Part shown: in pieces, positions 48,815-58,335 of the stretch
Position numbering within the stretch: the first letter of the stretch is position 1
Layout: every line of letters begins with the position of its first letter
Source: Schistosoma haematobium
Taxonomy: Eukaryota; Platyhelminthes; Trematoda; Strigeidida; Schistosomatidae
DNA length: 64,000 bases
Direction: 5' to 3'
NCBI RefSeq assembly: GCF_000699445.3
Contig: NC_067197.1
Location: 13,522,152 to 13,586,151, forward strand
Program-made: the position numbers and the translations under genes
Notes under the pieces: generated by a model
What the model was told of the DNA's origin: nothing
Seen by the model: the letters and a program-made list of their open reading frames with translations, nothing else
Databases searched by the model: none

Positions 48815-48990
48815 AACAGTAGGTTAAGCGTTCGCGCACGAGAGCGAAGACCCTGGGTTCGAATCCCGCGAGCGGGAACGTGGATGCTCACTGCTGAGGA
48901 GTCTCACAATAGGACGAAACGGCCGTCCAGTGCTTCTACGTTTCCAAAGGTGATCTAACATCAGTCGGTACATGATCTCAATCAAAATAT
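48815..48990 (+). repeat. Family B SINE, 5'-truncated, intact hammerhead
   Basis: The copy begins within the tRNA-like A box (GTAGGTTAAGCGTTCGCG), has a B box GGGTTCGAATCCC at about 48856-48868, the hammerhead at 48888-48934 and the tail to CATGATCTCAATC. Confidence 0.78.
48888..48934 (+). ncRNA. Hammerhead ribozyme, family B, intact
   Basis: Stem I TCACTG, core CTGAGGA (48894-48900), stem II GTCT/GGAC with one U-G pair, GAAA, stem III palindrome ACGGCCGT, cleavage after C at 48927, stem I return CAGTG. All catalytic positions fit the consensus. Confidence 0.85.
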
Positions 48991-49589
48991 AAATGATTTT
49001 ATCTTAGGAATTTTTAATTGCAATTTGAGATATACATTGATATATTGACCGTTTATTAACCGTTTAATAAAACCTTAGTATTTGTAAATGTTTCAATACT
49101 GAATATGCTATTTATCAATATATTTACTTATTACGTCACACTTTATGTATTCAATTGAAGTAGACATTATTTGAATAACTGAAATGAATATATATCTTAT
49201 TGAACGTGATAAATTATAAATTGTGTTAAGGAAGAAATGGATTAGTTCGTTCGTTTCAAAACACTTTATGAATAAACTATCACTTAAATGGTTAAAGTTC
49301 ACAATTATGAATCTCATCATCTTTGTGCAATAACTTTCTGACATGTTCAAAGTGGTCGATAGTGTAAAGGTTAATTATGTTATGACATCAATTTATATAT
49401 ATTTGAATCAGAGTTTTACTGACTGATAAATATTTAAGTGTAATAAAAGAATAGATTGTTAAACAATCTTGAATAATTATAGTTTGTTTATTAAAGACTT
49501 TCTTTGTTGGTTATAATAATTTAATACTGGTAATCGATAGATTGCTTTGTTGCAAGTAAACATGGATGATCAGTATAGGGGGTCATGGA

Positions 49590-50310
49590 GATTATTAAGT
49601 TTTTAACTGAGATCATGAGCTGATTGATGTTAGAGCACCACTGAAAACATGGGAGCACTGGACGGCCGTTTCGTCCCGCTCGCGGGGTCGTGGATGCGCG
49701 CTGCCGAAAAATCCTACAATAGGACGAAACAGTCGTCCAGTGCTTCCAGGTTTTCAATGGCGCTCTAACAACAATCGGTTCATAATCTCAATTAAACATT
49801 GAAGGTCAGCCAACCTAGCTCCAATCTCTCATAGTTTAAACTGCTAATCAATGTAAACTTATTTGACATAGAAATAATTGTACTAAAATGTGACTATCTT
49901 CTATTGTCTTCGGTAGGTAACTGCCTGACACCAGACACAGTTGAACTTCACTTGTCATAACTTCTCACCAGAACTCCTAGGATCACTTATCGAAGCTAGT
50001 CACGAGATGATTGACAGTATAGGGTTATGGAGTCCAATCCGTGTCGGGTGCGAGATTTATCCACTGAAGACTGTAGAAGATGGTTGTGCAAGGTCATGAA
50101 TCAATTGAAATTAGACATTAACACCGTTAGATGCCGGTTCAGTGGTCCAGAGTTTGAACATTAGTACGTGAGATCAAAGGTTGTGGGTTCGGGAGATGTG
50201 TGAGGGATCGTGAATATGCACTGCTGAGGAGTCGTATACCAGACGTAAACGGCCGTCTGGTGTTTTCAGGTTTTCAATAGTGGTCTAGCATTGGTGGATT
50301 CATGATATTA
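49590..50310. repeat. Family B SINE cluster with inverted units
   Basis: 49600-49678 is a minus-strand tail up to the hammerhead (CGGCCGTTTCGTCCCG), where it flips into a plus-strand unit (49679-49800) whose hammerhead is decayed (CCGAAAA core). 49905-50010 is a minus-strand head remnant (CACCAGAACTCCTAGG). 50030-50310 is a plus-strand unit with a tRNA-like part and a hammerhead at 50218-50264 carrying the same extra T (GTAAA) as the minus unit at 44.16 kb. Confidence 0.72.
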
Positions 50311-50415
50311 CCAAAAAAGTGATGATGTGTATGCATTTAAGAGGTGTTTATCAACACTAATCTACAAATTAAGTAACATGAAATAGATTCAATAAACTAT
50401 TCAGTGATCTTTTCG

Positions 50416-50813
50416 ACAGTGTAATGATAGGACGAAGATTATCTGAACTATGTTGAATATTATCGCAAAACATTTCGAACAATCTGATCACACATATACT
50501 TGTTAAGAATATTTATATATATCAATAAAAGGTCAACCAGACTAGAAATGAGGGGTAAGAGGGAACAAAGATAATAAGGATAATCAGCTAATATTACCAG
50601 GGTAGGTTTAAGACGAGAACAAACTGTTTTTGAATACACAAAGGGGTTTTGAATTTTCGTATGGCTAAGGCTTCTAGTCCAGTTGGCCCTTCATTTTTAT
50701 ATATAAATGTTCTTAACAAGTGTATGTGTGACCAGATTGTTCGAAACGTATTGCGCTAATATTCAACATAGTTCTGATGATCTTCGTCTCCTTATTACAC
50801 TATCGAAATTAAT
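50416..50813. repeat. Inverted repeat, arms about 138 bp
   Basis: The left arm (about 50416-50553, e.g. GAACTATGTTGAATATTA, CATTTCGAACAATCTGATCA) is repeated as its reverse complement at about 50675-50813, with about 10-15 percent divergence and a 120-bp spacer. A diverged single copy of the arm lies near 3510-3600. The structure could be a fold-back transposon or two inverted copies of a short repeat. The full-length RTE-like element inserted 20 bp beyond the right arm. Confidence 0.7.
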
Positions 50814-51019
50814 CAAAGGGACTAATTGCTTCAACTCCGCCTGTAGCTCTTCTAGAGTTACTGCCGGTTCCAAGCCCGGGTAAAGGAGGAGGGTTGGGCA
50901 TGGGGTTAGCGTCCCCATCCCGTAGAAAACTAACTCGCTAAAAAACGCTTACCAGAAAAAATAATTCAAACCATTTTAACTCTGCCCTGAGAGTTAGAAG
51001 GTCTTCATTTAGAAGAATT

Positions 51020-51805
51020 ATGACGCTTCATGGTGAAAGCCGAATTCCTTCGGAAGCCACGAGGCCGATGCCCCTTCTAACAACCAGAGCAAAAATTTTT
51101 ATAGGTACATGGAACGTTAGAACAATGTGGGAAACCGGGAAGACCAGCCAAATAGCAACGGAAATGAGGAGATACAACTTGGCAGTACTGGGAATCAGCG
51201 AAACCCACTGGACCCAAGCTGGACAGAAAAGGCTAGCTACGGGAGAGATGCTGCTATACTCCGGTCACGAAGAGGAAAATGCTCCACACACACAGGGAGT
51301 TGCTCTAATGCTGCCCAAAGTAGCACGAAATGCACTTGTAGGATGGGAATCCCACGGATCCAGAATCATCAAAGCATCATTCAAAACAAAGAAGGAGGGG
51401 ATCTTAATGAATATTATCCAATGTTATGCACCCACCAATGATAGCAACGACGACATTAAAGATCAATTCTACGAGCGGCTGCAGTCAATCATTGAGAAAT
51501 GCTCAAGAAAGGACCTCACCATTCTGATGGGAGATCTAAATGCCAAGGTCGGAATAGACAACACTGGATATGAAGATATTATGGGACGACATGGACTGGG
51601 AGAGAGGAACGAAAATGGAGAAAGATTTGCAAATTTGTGTGCATTCAACAAATTAGTCATAGGAGGCACAATATTTCCACACAAACGTATACACAAGGCT
51701 ACATGGATCTCACCGGACCACACTACAGAGAACCAAATAGACCATATTTGCATCAAAAAAATTCCGAAGGACAATGGAAGATGTGAGAACCAGGAGAGGA
51801 GCTGA
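51020..51805 (+). CDS. RTE-like endonuclease domain (5' part of broken polyprotein)
   Basis: A 261-codon frame starting at an ATG ([14 protein letters not shown]) that is shared in position with the related copies. It encodes the apurinic-like endonuclease: GTWNVRTM near residue 30, ISETHW near 58, [11 protein letters not shown] near 132, [11 protein letters not shown] near 168 and [16 protein letters not shown] near 238. After QIDHICI the frame is lost: the copy at 16.6 kb has CATCAACAAAAAATT where this one has CATCAAAAAAATT, a 2-base loss near 51755. The original reading continues in the next frame. This single lesion appears to be what stops this copy from encoding a complete endonuclease-RT protein. 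Confidence 0.88.
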   Translation: MTLHGESRIPSEATRPMPLLTTRAKIFIGTWNVRTMWETGKTSQIATEMRRYNLAVLGISETHWTQAGQKRLATGEMLLYSGHEEENAPHTQGVALMLPKVARNALVGWESHGSRIIKASFKTKKEGILMNIIQCYAPTNDSNDDIKDQFYERLQSIIEKCSRKDLTILMGDLNAKVGIDNTGYEDIMGRHGLGERNENGERFANLCAFNKLVIGGTIFPHKRIHKATWISPDHTTENQIDHICIKKIPKDNGRCENQERS

Positions 51806-54038
51806 CGTAGCTTCAGATCACCACCTAGTTGTAGCCAATTTAAAACTGAAGCTAAAAAAGAACTGGACAAGTGGACAAACAGCAATACAAAGGTTCAATA
51901 CAGCCTTCCTTCGAGATACTGACAAACTCAATGAATTCAAGATAGCTCTCAACAACAGATTCCAAGCCTTTCAAGATCTACTGAAGGAAGAAGAAACTAC
52001 CATGGAGGACAACTGGAAAGGCTTCAAAGAAACATTGACTTCAACGTGTCAAGAGGTTCTGGGCCTAAAGAAACACCATCATAAGGAATGGATCTCTATA
52101 GAAACACTGGACAAGATCAAAGAAAGGAAGAACAAGAAGACAGCAATTAACAACAGCCGAACACGAGCAGAGAAAGTCCAAGCACAAGCTGAATACATAG
52201 AAGCAAACAAGCAAGTGAAGAGGAGCATTAGAGCCGACAGGAAGAAATACGTGGAAGAATTAGCAACGACGGCAGAAAAAGCTGCTAGAGAAGGAAATAT
52301 GAAACAGCTCTACGATACAACGAAGAAACTATCAGGGAAATACAGTAAACCAGAGAGGCCGGTCAAAGACAAAGAAGGCAAGCCAATCACTGAAATTCAA
52401 CAACAGCGAAACAGATGGGTAGAATACTTCGAGGAACTCCTGAATAGGCCGGCTCCAATGAATCCACCGAACATCGAAGCAGCACACACAGATCTTCCTA
52501 TAGATGTCAACCCACCAACGACGGAAGAAATTAGAATGGCCGTCAGACAAATCAAGAACGGGAAAGCAGCAGGACCCGACAACATACCAGCTGAAGCACT
52601 GAAATCAGACGTCGAAGTAACCACAAGCATGCTTTACCCTCTATTCAAAAAGATTTGGGAGGAGGAACAAGTGCCAATGGACTGGAAAGAAGGACACCTC
52701 ATCAAGATTCCAAAGAAAGGAGATCTGAGCAAATGTGAAAACTACAGAGGCATTACACTACTGTCAATACCAGGGAAAGTCTTCAACAGGGTGTTGCTGA
52801 ACCGGATGAAGGATGCAGTAGATGCCCAACTTCGAGATCAACAAGCTGGATTCCGAAAGGATCGGTCGTGCACAAACCAAATTGCAACACTACGGATCAT
52901 CGTCGAACAATCAGTTGAGTGGAACTCGTCACTATACATCAACTTCATTGATTATGAAAAGGCATTCGACAGTGTAGATAGGAGGACATTATGGAAACTT
53001 CTTCGACACTACGGAGTTCCTGAGAAGATTGTCAATATTATCCGGAACTCATACGACGGACTACAGTGCAAAGTAGTGCATGGAGGACAGCTGACAGATG
53101 CATTCCAAGTAAGGACCGGAGTCAGACAAGGCTGTTTACTCTCTCCCTTCCTCTTTCTTCTGGTGGTCGACTGGATTATGAAGACCTCGACATCTGAAGG
53201 AAAACACGGCATACAATGGACAGCTCAGAACCAATTAGACGATCTGGACTTCGCAGATGACCTAGCCCTCCTATCACGTACACGTGAACAGATTCAGATA
53301 AAGACAGCCAATGTAGCAGCAGTCTCTGCATCAGTAGGCCTCAGCATACACAAAGGGAAAACCAAGGTCCTCAAATTCAAAGCGGAGAACAGCAATCCAA
53401 TCACCCTTGATGGCGAAACTCTGGAAGATGTAGAGTCCTTCACATATCTGGGAAGCATCGTCGATAGACATGGAGGTTCAGATGCAGACGTAAAGGCGAG
53501 GATTGGCAAAGCAAGGGCCGCATTCCTACAATTGAAGAACATATGGAACTCAAAACAACTTTCAACCAATATCAAAGTGAGAATCTTCAATACGAACGTC
53601 AAGGCAATTCTACTGTATGGAGCTGAAACTTGGAGAACTACAACAACCACAATCAAGAAAGTACAAGTATTTATAAATAGCTGTCTACGCAAGATACTCA
53701 ACATCCATTGGCCGGATACCATCAGCAATAGCCTTGTGTGGGAGAGAACAAACCAACTTCCAGCTGAAGAGGAAATTAGGAAAAGACGATGGAAATGGAT
53801 AGGACATACATTACGCAAATCGTCAAACTGCATCACGAGGCAAGCTCTAACTTGGAATCCTGAAGGGAAGCGGAAAAGAGGAAGGCCAAAGAACACATTA
53901 CGTCGGATAATAGAAGCAGATATGAAAAGGATGAATTACAACTGGAAGCAGCTGGAAAGGATTGCCCAGGACAGGGTTGGATGGAGAATGCTGGTGAGCG
54001 ACCTATGCTCCTTCACGAGGAGTAACAGGTGTAAGTAA
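51774..54038 (+). CDS. RTE-like reverse transcriptase (3' part of broken polyprotein)
   Basis: A 754-codon uninterrupted frame. It opens with the last endonuclease motif ASDHHLV (near residue 14), then a charged, coiled-coil-like linker, then the [14 protein letters not shown] near 265, [11 protein letters not shown] near 361, motif [14 protein letters not shown] near 391, motif [15 protein letters not shown] near 447, motif [15 protein letters not shown] near 488 with the catalytic Asp pair, and FTYLGSIV near 558. The C terminus has a basic segment ([15 protein letters not shown], then [14 protein letters not shown]). The apparent ATG at 51774 is in the body of the original protein and is not its true start. 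Confidence 0.9.
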   Translation: MEDVRTRRGADVASDHHLVVANLKLKLKKNWTSGQTAIQRFNTAFLRDTDKLNEFKIALNNRFQAFQDLLKEEETTMEDNWKGFKETLTSTCQEVLGLKKHHHKEWISIETLDKIKERKNKKTAINNSRTRAEKVQAQAEYIEANKQVKRSIRADRKKYVEELATTAEKAAREGNMKQLYDTTKKLSGKYSKPERPVKDKEGKPITEIQQQRNRWVEYFEELLNRPAPMNPPNIEAAHTDLPIDVNPPTTEEIRMAVRQIKNGKAAGPDNIPAEALKSDVEVTTSMLYPLFKKIWEEEQVPMDWKEGHLIKIPKKGDLSKCENYRGITLLSIPGKVFNRVLLNRMKDAVDAQLRDQQAGFRKDRSCTNQIATLRIIVEQSVEWNSSLYINFIDYEKAFDSVDRRTLWKLLRHYGVPEKIVNIIRNSYDGLQCKVVHGGQLTDAFQVRTGVRQGCLLSPFLFLLVVDWIMKTSTSEGKHGIQWTAQNQLDDLDFADDLALLSRTREQIQIKTANVAAVSASVGLSIHKGKTKVLKFKAENSNPITLDGETLEDVESFTYLGSIVDRHGGSDADVKARIGKARAAFLQLKNIWNSKQLSTNIKVRIFNTNVKAILLYGAETWRTTTTTIKKVQVFINSCLRKILNIHWPDTISNSLVWERTNQLPAEEEIRKRRWKWIGHTLRKSSNCITRQALTWNPEGKRKRGRPKNTLRRIIEADMKRMNYNWKQLERIAQDRVGWRMLVSDLCSFTRSNRCK

Positions 54039-54059
54039 GTAAGTAACTAATTGCTTCAA

Positions 54060-57000
54060 ATATCCAGTGACCGTTCAAATTCGATTATCGTTCAAGTCGG
54101 TTGGAATTTGATTTTTTCATTACATATTTACTTACCAAAATGAAACTGGTACTTTCTTGCCAAGTTTTCGCATAACGGGTGAAGGTAAGAAAGGTCACTT
54201 GTTGTCTCTCTAATGAGTAATAATTAAGCTGTAATCTGCTATTTTTATCCTTTATATGAGTACTTTTGTCTCTGGGGCAAATAGTGTCTCTAATTTAAGT
54301 TTTAGTATCAAAGAGAATTCGATAACAATCCACTAGAGTTTAAGCTGTTGTATACAGAGCAAAGGTCTTGGATTCGTGCGCTAGTAGGATCTTGGATGAG
54401 CACTACTGAGAAGTCCAATACTAGGACTAAAATGCTCTCCAGTGCCCTTATGTTTCCAGAGGTTGCTGAACTTAGATTGGTTCGTGATTTCAGTAACTCA
54501 TTCAACAGTCTCCATAAACCTCGATATTGAAAACATAGTACAAATATATCCTTTAACCTTTGTAAAGGTTGAGATTAAAACAACATATATTATGGTACAA
54601 AATTCTTTTCGACTAGATTTTCACTAGGTTCCAATCTAATATACAGTGATAACTTCATTCATTTCATGGAAAATATAGAACTAAATAAGGGAATGTTCGA
54701 GTCAAATGTAACAATGAAACAGATTAGATCACTATCATGATGAGTATGAAAAATTTTATTAGATTTCCCATCTTGCCTTCTCATCAATCAAAGTTAGTCA
54801 GTCAACACTTTTACCATTTCTACTTCATTTTGTTCAAGATGTGTGCATGAAAAGCTGTATTCCTAAAATGAGCAATTTATGGATATGGTTCAAGATGAAG
54901 TTAGTTCCCATCACAGATTAGCAGTAGGGAGCACTAAATGACTGTTTCGGAGTTGTTTGTAAATCCTCACCTATGTGAACCTTAACCGGTGATAGAACTC
55001 AAGAATTTCGGATCTTGGACAAGCACGATACAGTCGAGATATGTAAATGAACATAAATATGCTTCATTTTATTTTTGACTAGGTGTTTATCAGTGTACAC
55101 ATGTCAATGTGAATATATTGTCTAGATAATGCAGCACACTGAAAAATGGCTTACACGTGCCTAGTTTTAAGACGTGAATTCAGACATGAATCTTTATTAA
55201 AATATCGCTAAAAGACTTGAAAACTAGCAGACTTCATCGGCATATTGTGTCACTTTACCTATCTATCAATATGTCTATTTCGTTATCCATCAGAAAAGTC
55301 TAGACATTAATAGTTAGATTATTGTTGAAAAAACACTTCGATAATAAGTCTTAGTTATAAGTGGTAAAATACCCATAAATTTCATATTCTTAAAAAATTC
55401 TGACTTTATAGTTATACAAATATCCGAGTAGAGACAAACCCTTCATTATGTACGAAGTGTGCATATATTTCACCATGTTAATGAGCCTATTATACTTAAT
55501 TTTTGAAACAATCAAGGTTAATAAGCGAACAATTGATAAGGTCAAAATGTAACTTAAAATAAATGAATAAATTAATCTGTCTGGAAGATAGAATAATCCA
55601 GGTGGGCTTGATATAGTACTAAGCACTACAATATTAAACAATACATCTTCAATATCAGAAGGGGTTTTGTGGAGATTTTAGTAGTTTTAATAGTTGAGAT
55701 CATGAGTCGATTGAAGCTAGACCACCATGGAAAACCAGTGCTTCCAGGTTTCTTCTTCAATTGATGTCAATTTGCGATGGAAAATACATGAATGTGTTGT
55801 GAAAAGTCTTAAAATTATTATTCAAATACATTAAATTTTTGACTAATACACAACTTGTTTTAAGATAACTTTTTTGAAATCCTAGTGAGGAACTGTGGCT
55901 TATCGCATCAATTAAATTAGCATAACGTCACTGACTAACTGGTGGCGTGAAATAATGGTCGGATTAGCTAATATTTAAATTCCGAACTATTTTATACTGA
56001 TTTAGTATATGAATAGTATTATATTGGTTGTACCATATGAGGATAATGAGTTTGATCCCATATTGAACTGTACTAGTGTACTATTCAAGAATACCAAGTT
56101 AAAATAAAATAACTTTTCCATGATTGGCTAACCATTACTTAATGATGAGAACCGCTTGACTGGTTGATATTAAATCAGTGTCATCATCTACTTTTAAGTA
56201 CACATCCTTTATAAAATACTCATATGTAATTCGCAATTGTCCAAAGGAAACCATGTATTGCTAAATAGATGTAATTATCAATGAATTTTAGTCATATTGT
56301 TATATCATGATTTCACATTAGAGTATATCAGTTAGTCAATTTACCACATTTAAGTCTCAGTAATTCAGATACATCTATTCTCTATTCTATTTACTGTATG
56401 TTTTAACTACTAATCCATAAAATTACATTCTTTCTATAAAAAAAGACAATCAAAAAACTACGTATGAATTATTTATGTGGTATTCCACATGGACGTCATC
56501 AATATGAAAAGTTTATCCATGATTTATTGAAATACCTAACACAAGATACTCAAAAGAGAAAGAGTTGTACATGAAAAGGAAACATTTACGATTCTTATAT
56601 CTATTCACTTTACAGTTGTGATAAGCAAAATTTAACTTATTTGATTTTTTTTTAAAAAAACAGTCGAAAGAATGATTTTAACAGCCTGTAAAATAACATT
56701 AGAAAATTGATTCAAGTTAGAAATGTGAATTATTGAGATGGTGGAGAAGATTTGTAGCTCAGGTGGATGATTTTGATGGAGTTTTGTTCTCTGAGCTAGA
56801 TGGTTTGGTCGTGGAGCATTCATCGTTCTTCTGAACGACATATGGAGAAATTCGAACACTTCACTTCTATATGAAGTTTGTGCTGCTGATGATGTCGTTC
56901 AGAAGAACGATGAAAACTCCATGACCAAACCATCCAGCTCAGAGAACAAAACTCTATCAAAATGTGAATTATTGGATGTTAATTTAGAAGTTTAAGTTGT

Positions 57001-57375
57001 ATTAAACTTTCTACGAACCTTAAATATCCTGAACTTAGTCTGTGGTAGGATTATAGATGCACATAATTGAGAATTCTTGTAATTGGATGAAACGGATATT
57101 CATTTCTTGCATGTTTTTTAGTGGTTATCTATCTAAGATCAATACGTGATACAAAATATCTTAAAATTTAAATTATTGCCATTAAAAAATCTGCATATTG
57201 GTAATGGGAAAAAATGTGCAACTAACAAAAACCAACCAAACTTTAACGTTTTAATCATTCATCAGTTTGAAAGTAGGTGTAAAACTGTTGAACATGATGA
57301 TTCATACAGCAGGTTGATTATTTTCAAAATTAACAAGTTTGAGAATAAATACAGAACAAATCCAGTTTAAGATAA
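54060..57375. other. Intergenic, AT-rich, few repeats
   Basis: Contains a decayed family B SINE at about 54340-54500 (hammerhead remnant near 54399-54445 with core CTGAGAA and CTAAA), a family B tail fragment at 55660-55775 where the minus-strand tail joins plus-strand tail sequence, and the fold-back at 56.77-56.96 kb. Between 54.6 and 55.6 kb and between 55.8 and 56.7 kb I see nothing assignable. Confidence 0.5.
56769..56962. repeat. Fold-back of repeat family E
   Basis: Two arms of about 72 nt (56769-56841 and 56893-56962) are reverse complements with only a few mismatches; both contain GTTCTTCTGAACGACAT. The arms match the repeat at 30.34-30.41 kb, so the locus is an inverted pair of family E copies with a loop of about 50 nt that retains ACTTCACTTCTATATGAAG. 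Confidence 0.75.
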
Positions 57376-58335
57376 GATGGTGGTTGGAGGTAGTCAACAG
57401 GAAACCCTGGATCCGGGTTTCGTGATACTTGGCACTCGTCAGCAAGGTGTACCTGTAATCTTGAGGGACCTCGTGCTCCTTGATGGATTGGATGTGTCAA
57501 CCATTTGTCAGGCTCTCTCTCCGGAATCGAACCCTGATTCCTCGTTACCCTTTATCGTCATGGTAGGCAAATCACCTATGAACAAATTGATAGGGGAGAC
57601 ATTTGAAAGGTCCTTCGCCAACCCAACCCAGTAGAGCTATCCAGAATCATCACAGAATGTAACAGGTACAGTCGAAGGCTCATCCGATTGCTTCTGCTCT
57701 AATGAATGCACCTAGACCCTTGCGGGTCAGGGATTCAAGGCATGCATTAGTTCTAGAACTACTACAGTTATCCATTTAGCGTTTACGATCTAAGGAACCA
57801 TAGCTCATTTAATAGCCCATTCGCGGTTTCACCGTTTTAAGGTATGTACTTAGACATGCATGGCTTAATACCTCAGACAAGCATATGACTACTGGCAGAA
57901 TCAACCAGTTTATTCATAGTTATATAATATACCCTTGCGGGCTAGGGTAATTTTACATCGGTTTTCAGGAGAACCAGACACCATCCAGGAGGAGGTCGGT
58001 CGCAGCCCGGATAGCCCAGTGGTGACATCTCTGAATGTGAAGCTGGGTGACACGGGATCGAATCCGTCAGGGAGCGCCAGGTCCCTCAAGATTACAGGCA
58101 CACCTTGCTGACGAGTGCCAAGTAGCACGAAACCCGGGTTCAGGGTTTCCTGTTGACTAACTCCAACCAACATCTTATCTCAACATAGTGCACGCAATAT
58201 CGAGTCACCTAGACAAGTGACCACATTGCAACTTGGTCGATAGCATCCGATCTGCACTAAGAGGGACTTGAAATACATAACATTGATCACCAGCCAGTGA
58301 TCAATTAATTGCAAAATGCAGTTTAAATTCACTCC
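57376..58335. repeat. Inverted family C SINE pair enclosing an rRNA chimera
   Basis: 57376-57505 is minus-strand family C (hammerhead-like block at 57399-57447, stem II shortened). 57506-57908 is 18S rRNA on the minus strand, and 57909-57992 is repeat D on the minus strand (matches 12.10-12.18 kb). 57993-58335 is plus-strand family C: tRNA-like head 58005-58075 (A-box-like TAGCCCAGTGGTGACATC, B-box-like GGGATCGAATCC), hammerhead-like block 58103-58152 (CTGACGA, GTGC/GCAC, GAAA) and tail ending CCAGTGATCAATTAATTG. Read on the minus strand, repeat D runs straight into the 5' end of 18S. Confidence 0.8.
57506..57908 (-). pseudogene. 18S rRNA 5' fragment (about 400 nt)
   Basis: On the minus strand the segment starts CTGGTTGATTCTGCCAGTAG, the near-exact 5' end of eukaryotic small-subunit rRNA (only the first bases, TAC, differ). 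It continues through AGTCATATGCTTGTCT, GCATGTCTAAGTACATACC, AACGGTGAAACCGCGAATGG, CTATGGTTCCTTAGATCGTA, GACCCGCAAGGGTC and ends after GAATCAGGGTTCGATTCCGG and GAGAGAGCCTGACA, about nucleotide 400 of 18S. Scattered substitutions relative to functional rRNA show it is a pseudogene. An apparent 85-codon frame on the opposite strand is a by-product. Confidence 0.92.

Larger units (their letters stand above)
33589..50415. other. Intergenic repeat-rich region, first half
   Basis: No host exon was recognised. Recognised repeats are listed separately. Intervals where I see nothing assignable include about 35.65-36.45, 36.71-38.60, 39.63-40.68, 43.02-43.59, 43.65-44.10, 45.68-46.12, 46.48-47.80 and 49.0-49.58 kb. 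The stretch 42.58-43.00 kb is less AT-rich and looks like an old element without a readable frame. Short open frames here are compositional. Confidence 0.5.
50821..54059 (+). mobile_element. Full-length RTE-like non-LTR retrotransposon with TSD
   Basis: The element proper is about 50835-54045 (3.2 kb), flanked by perfect 14-bp target-site duplications ACTAATTGCTTCAA (50821-50834 and 54046-54059); the range given includes them. It has a 5' untranslated region of about 185 bp, an endonuclease-plus-RT coding region, and a 3' end with a short GTAA tandem tail, the usual structure of RTE-clade elements. Clade assignment rests on the single-polyprotein layout and short tandem tail; schistosome SR2-type elements are the nearest known group I can name. 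Intact termini and perfect duplications indicate a recent insertion. Confidence 0.92.

Noticed and set aside
57377..57447. Fully intact hammerhead in family C
   Set aside because: Core and GAAA are present but stem II is shortened by a mismatch and stem I cannot be paired.
57377..57634. 85-codon plus-strand open frame as a host gene
   Set aside because: It lies over a SINE and the antisense of 18S rRNA, so it is not a protein-coding gene.
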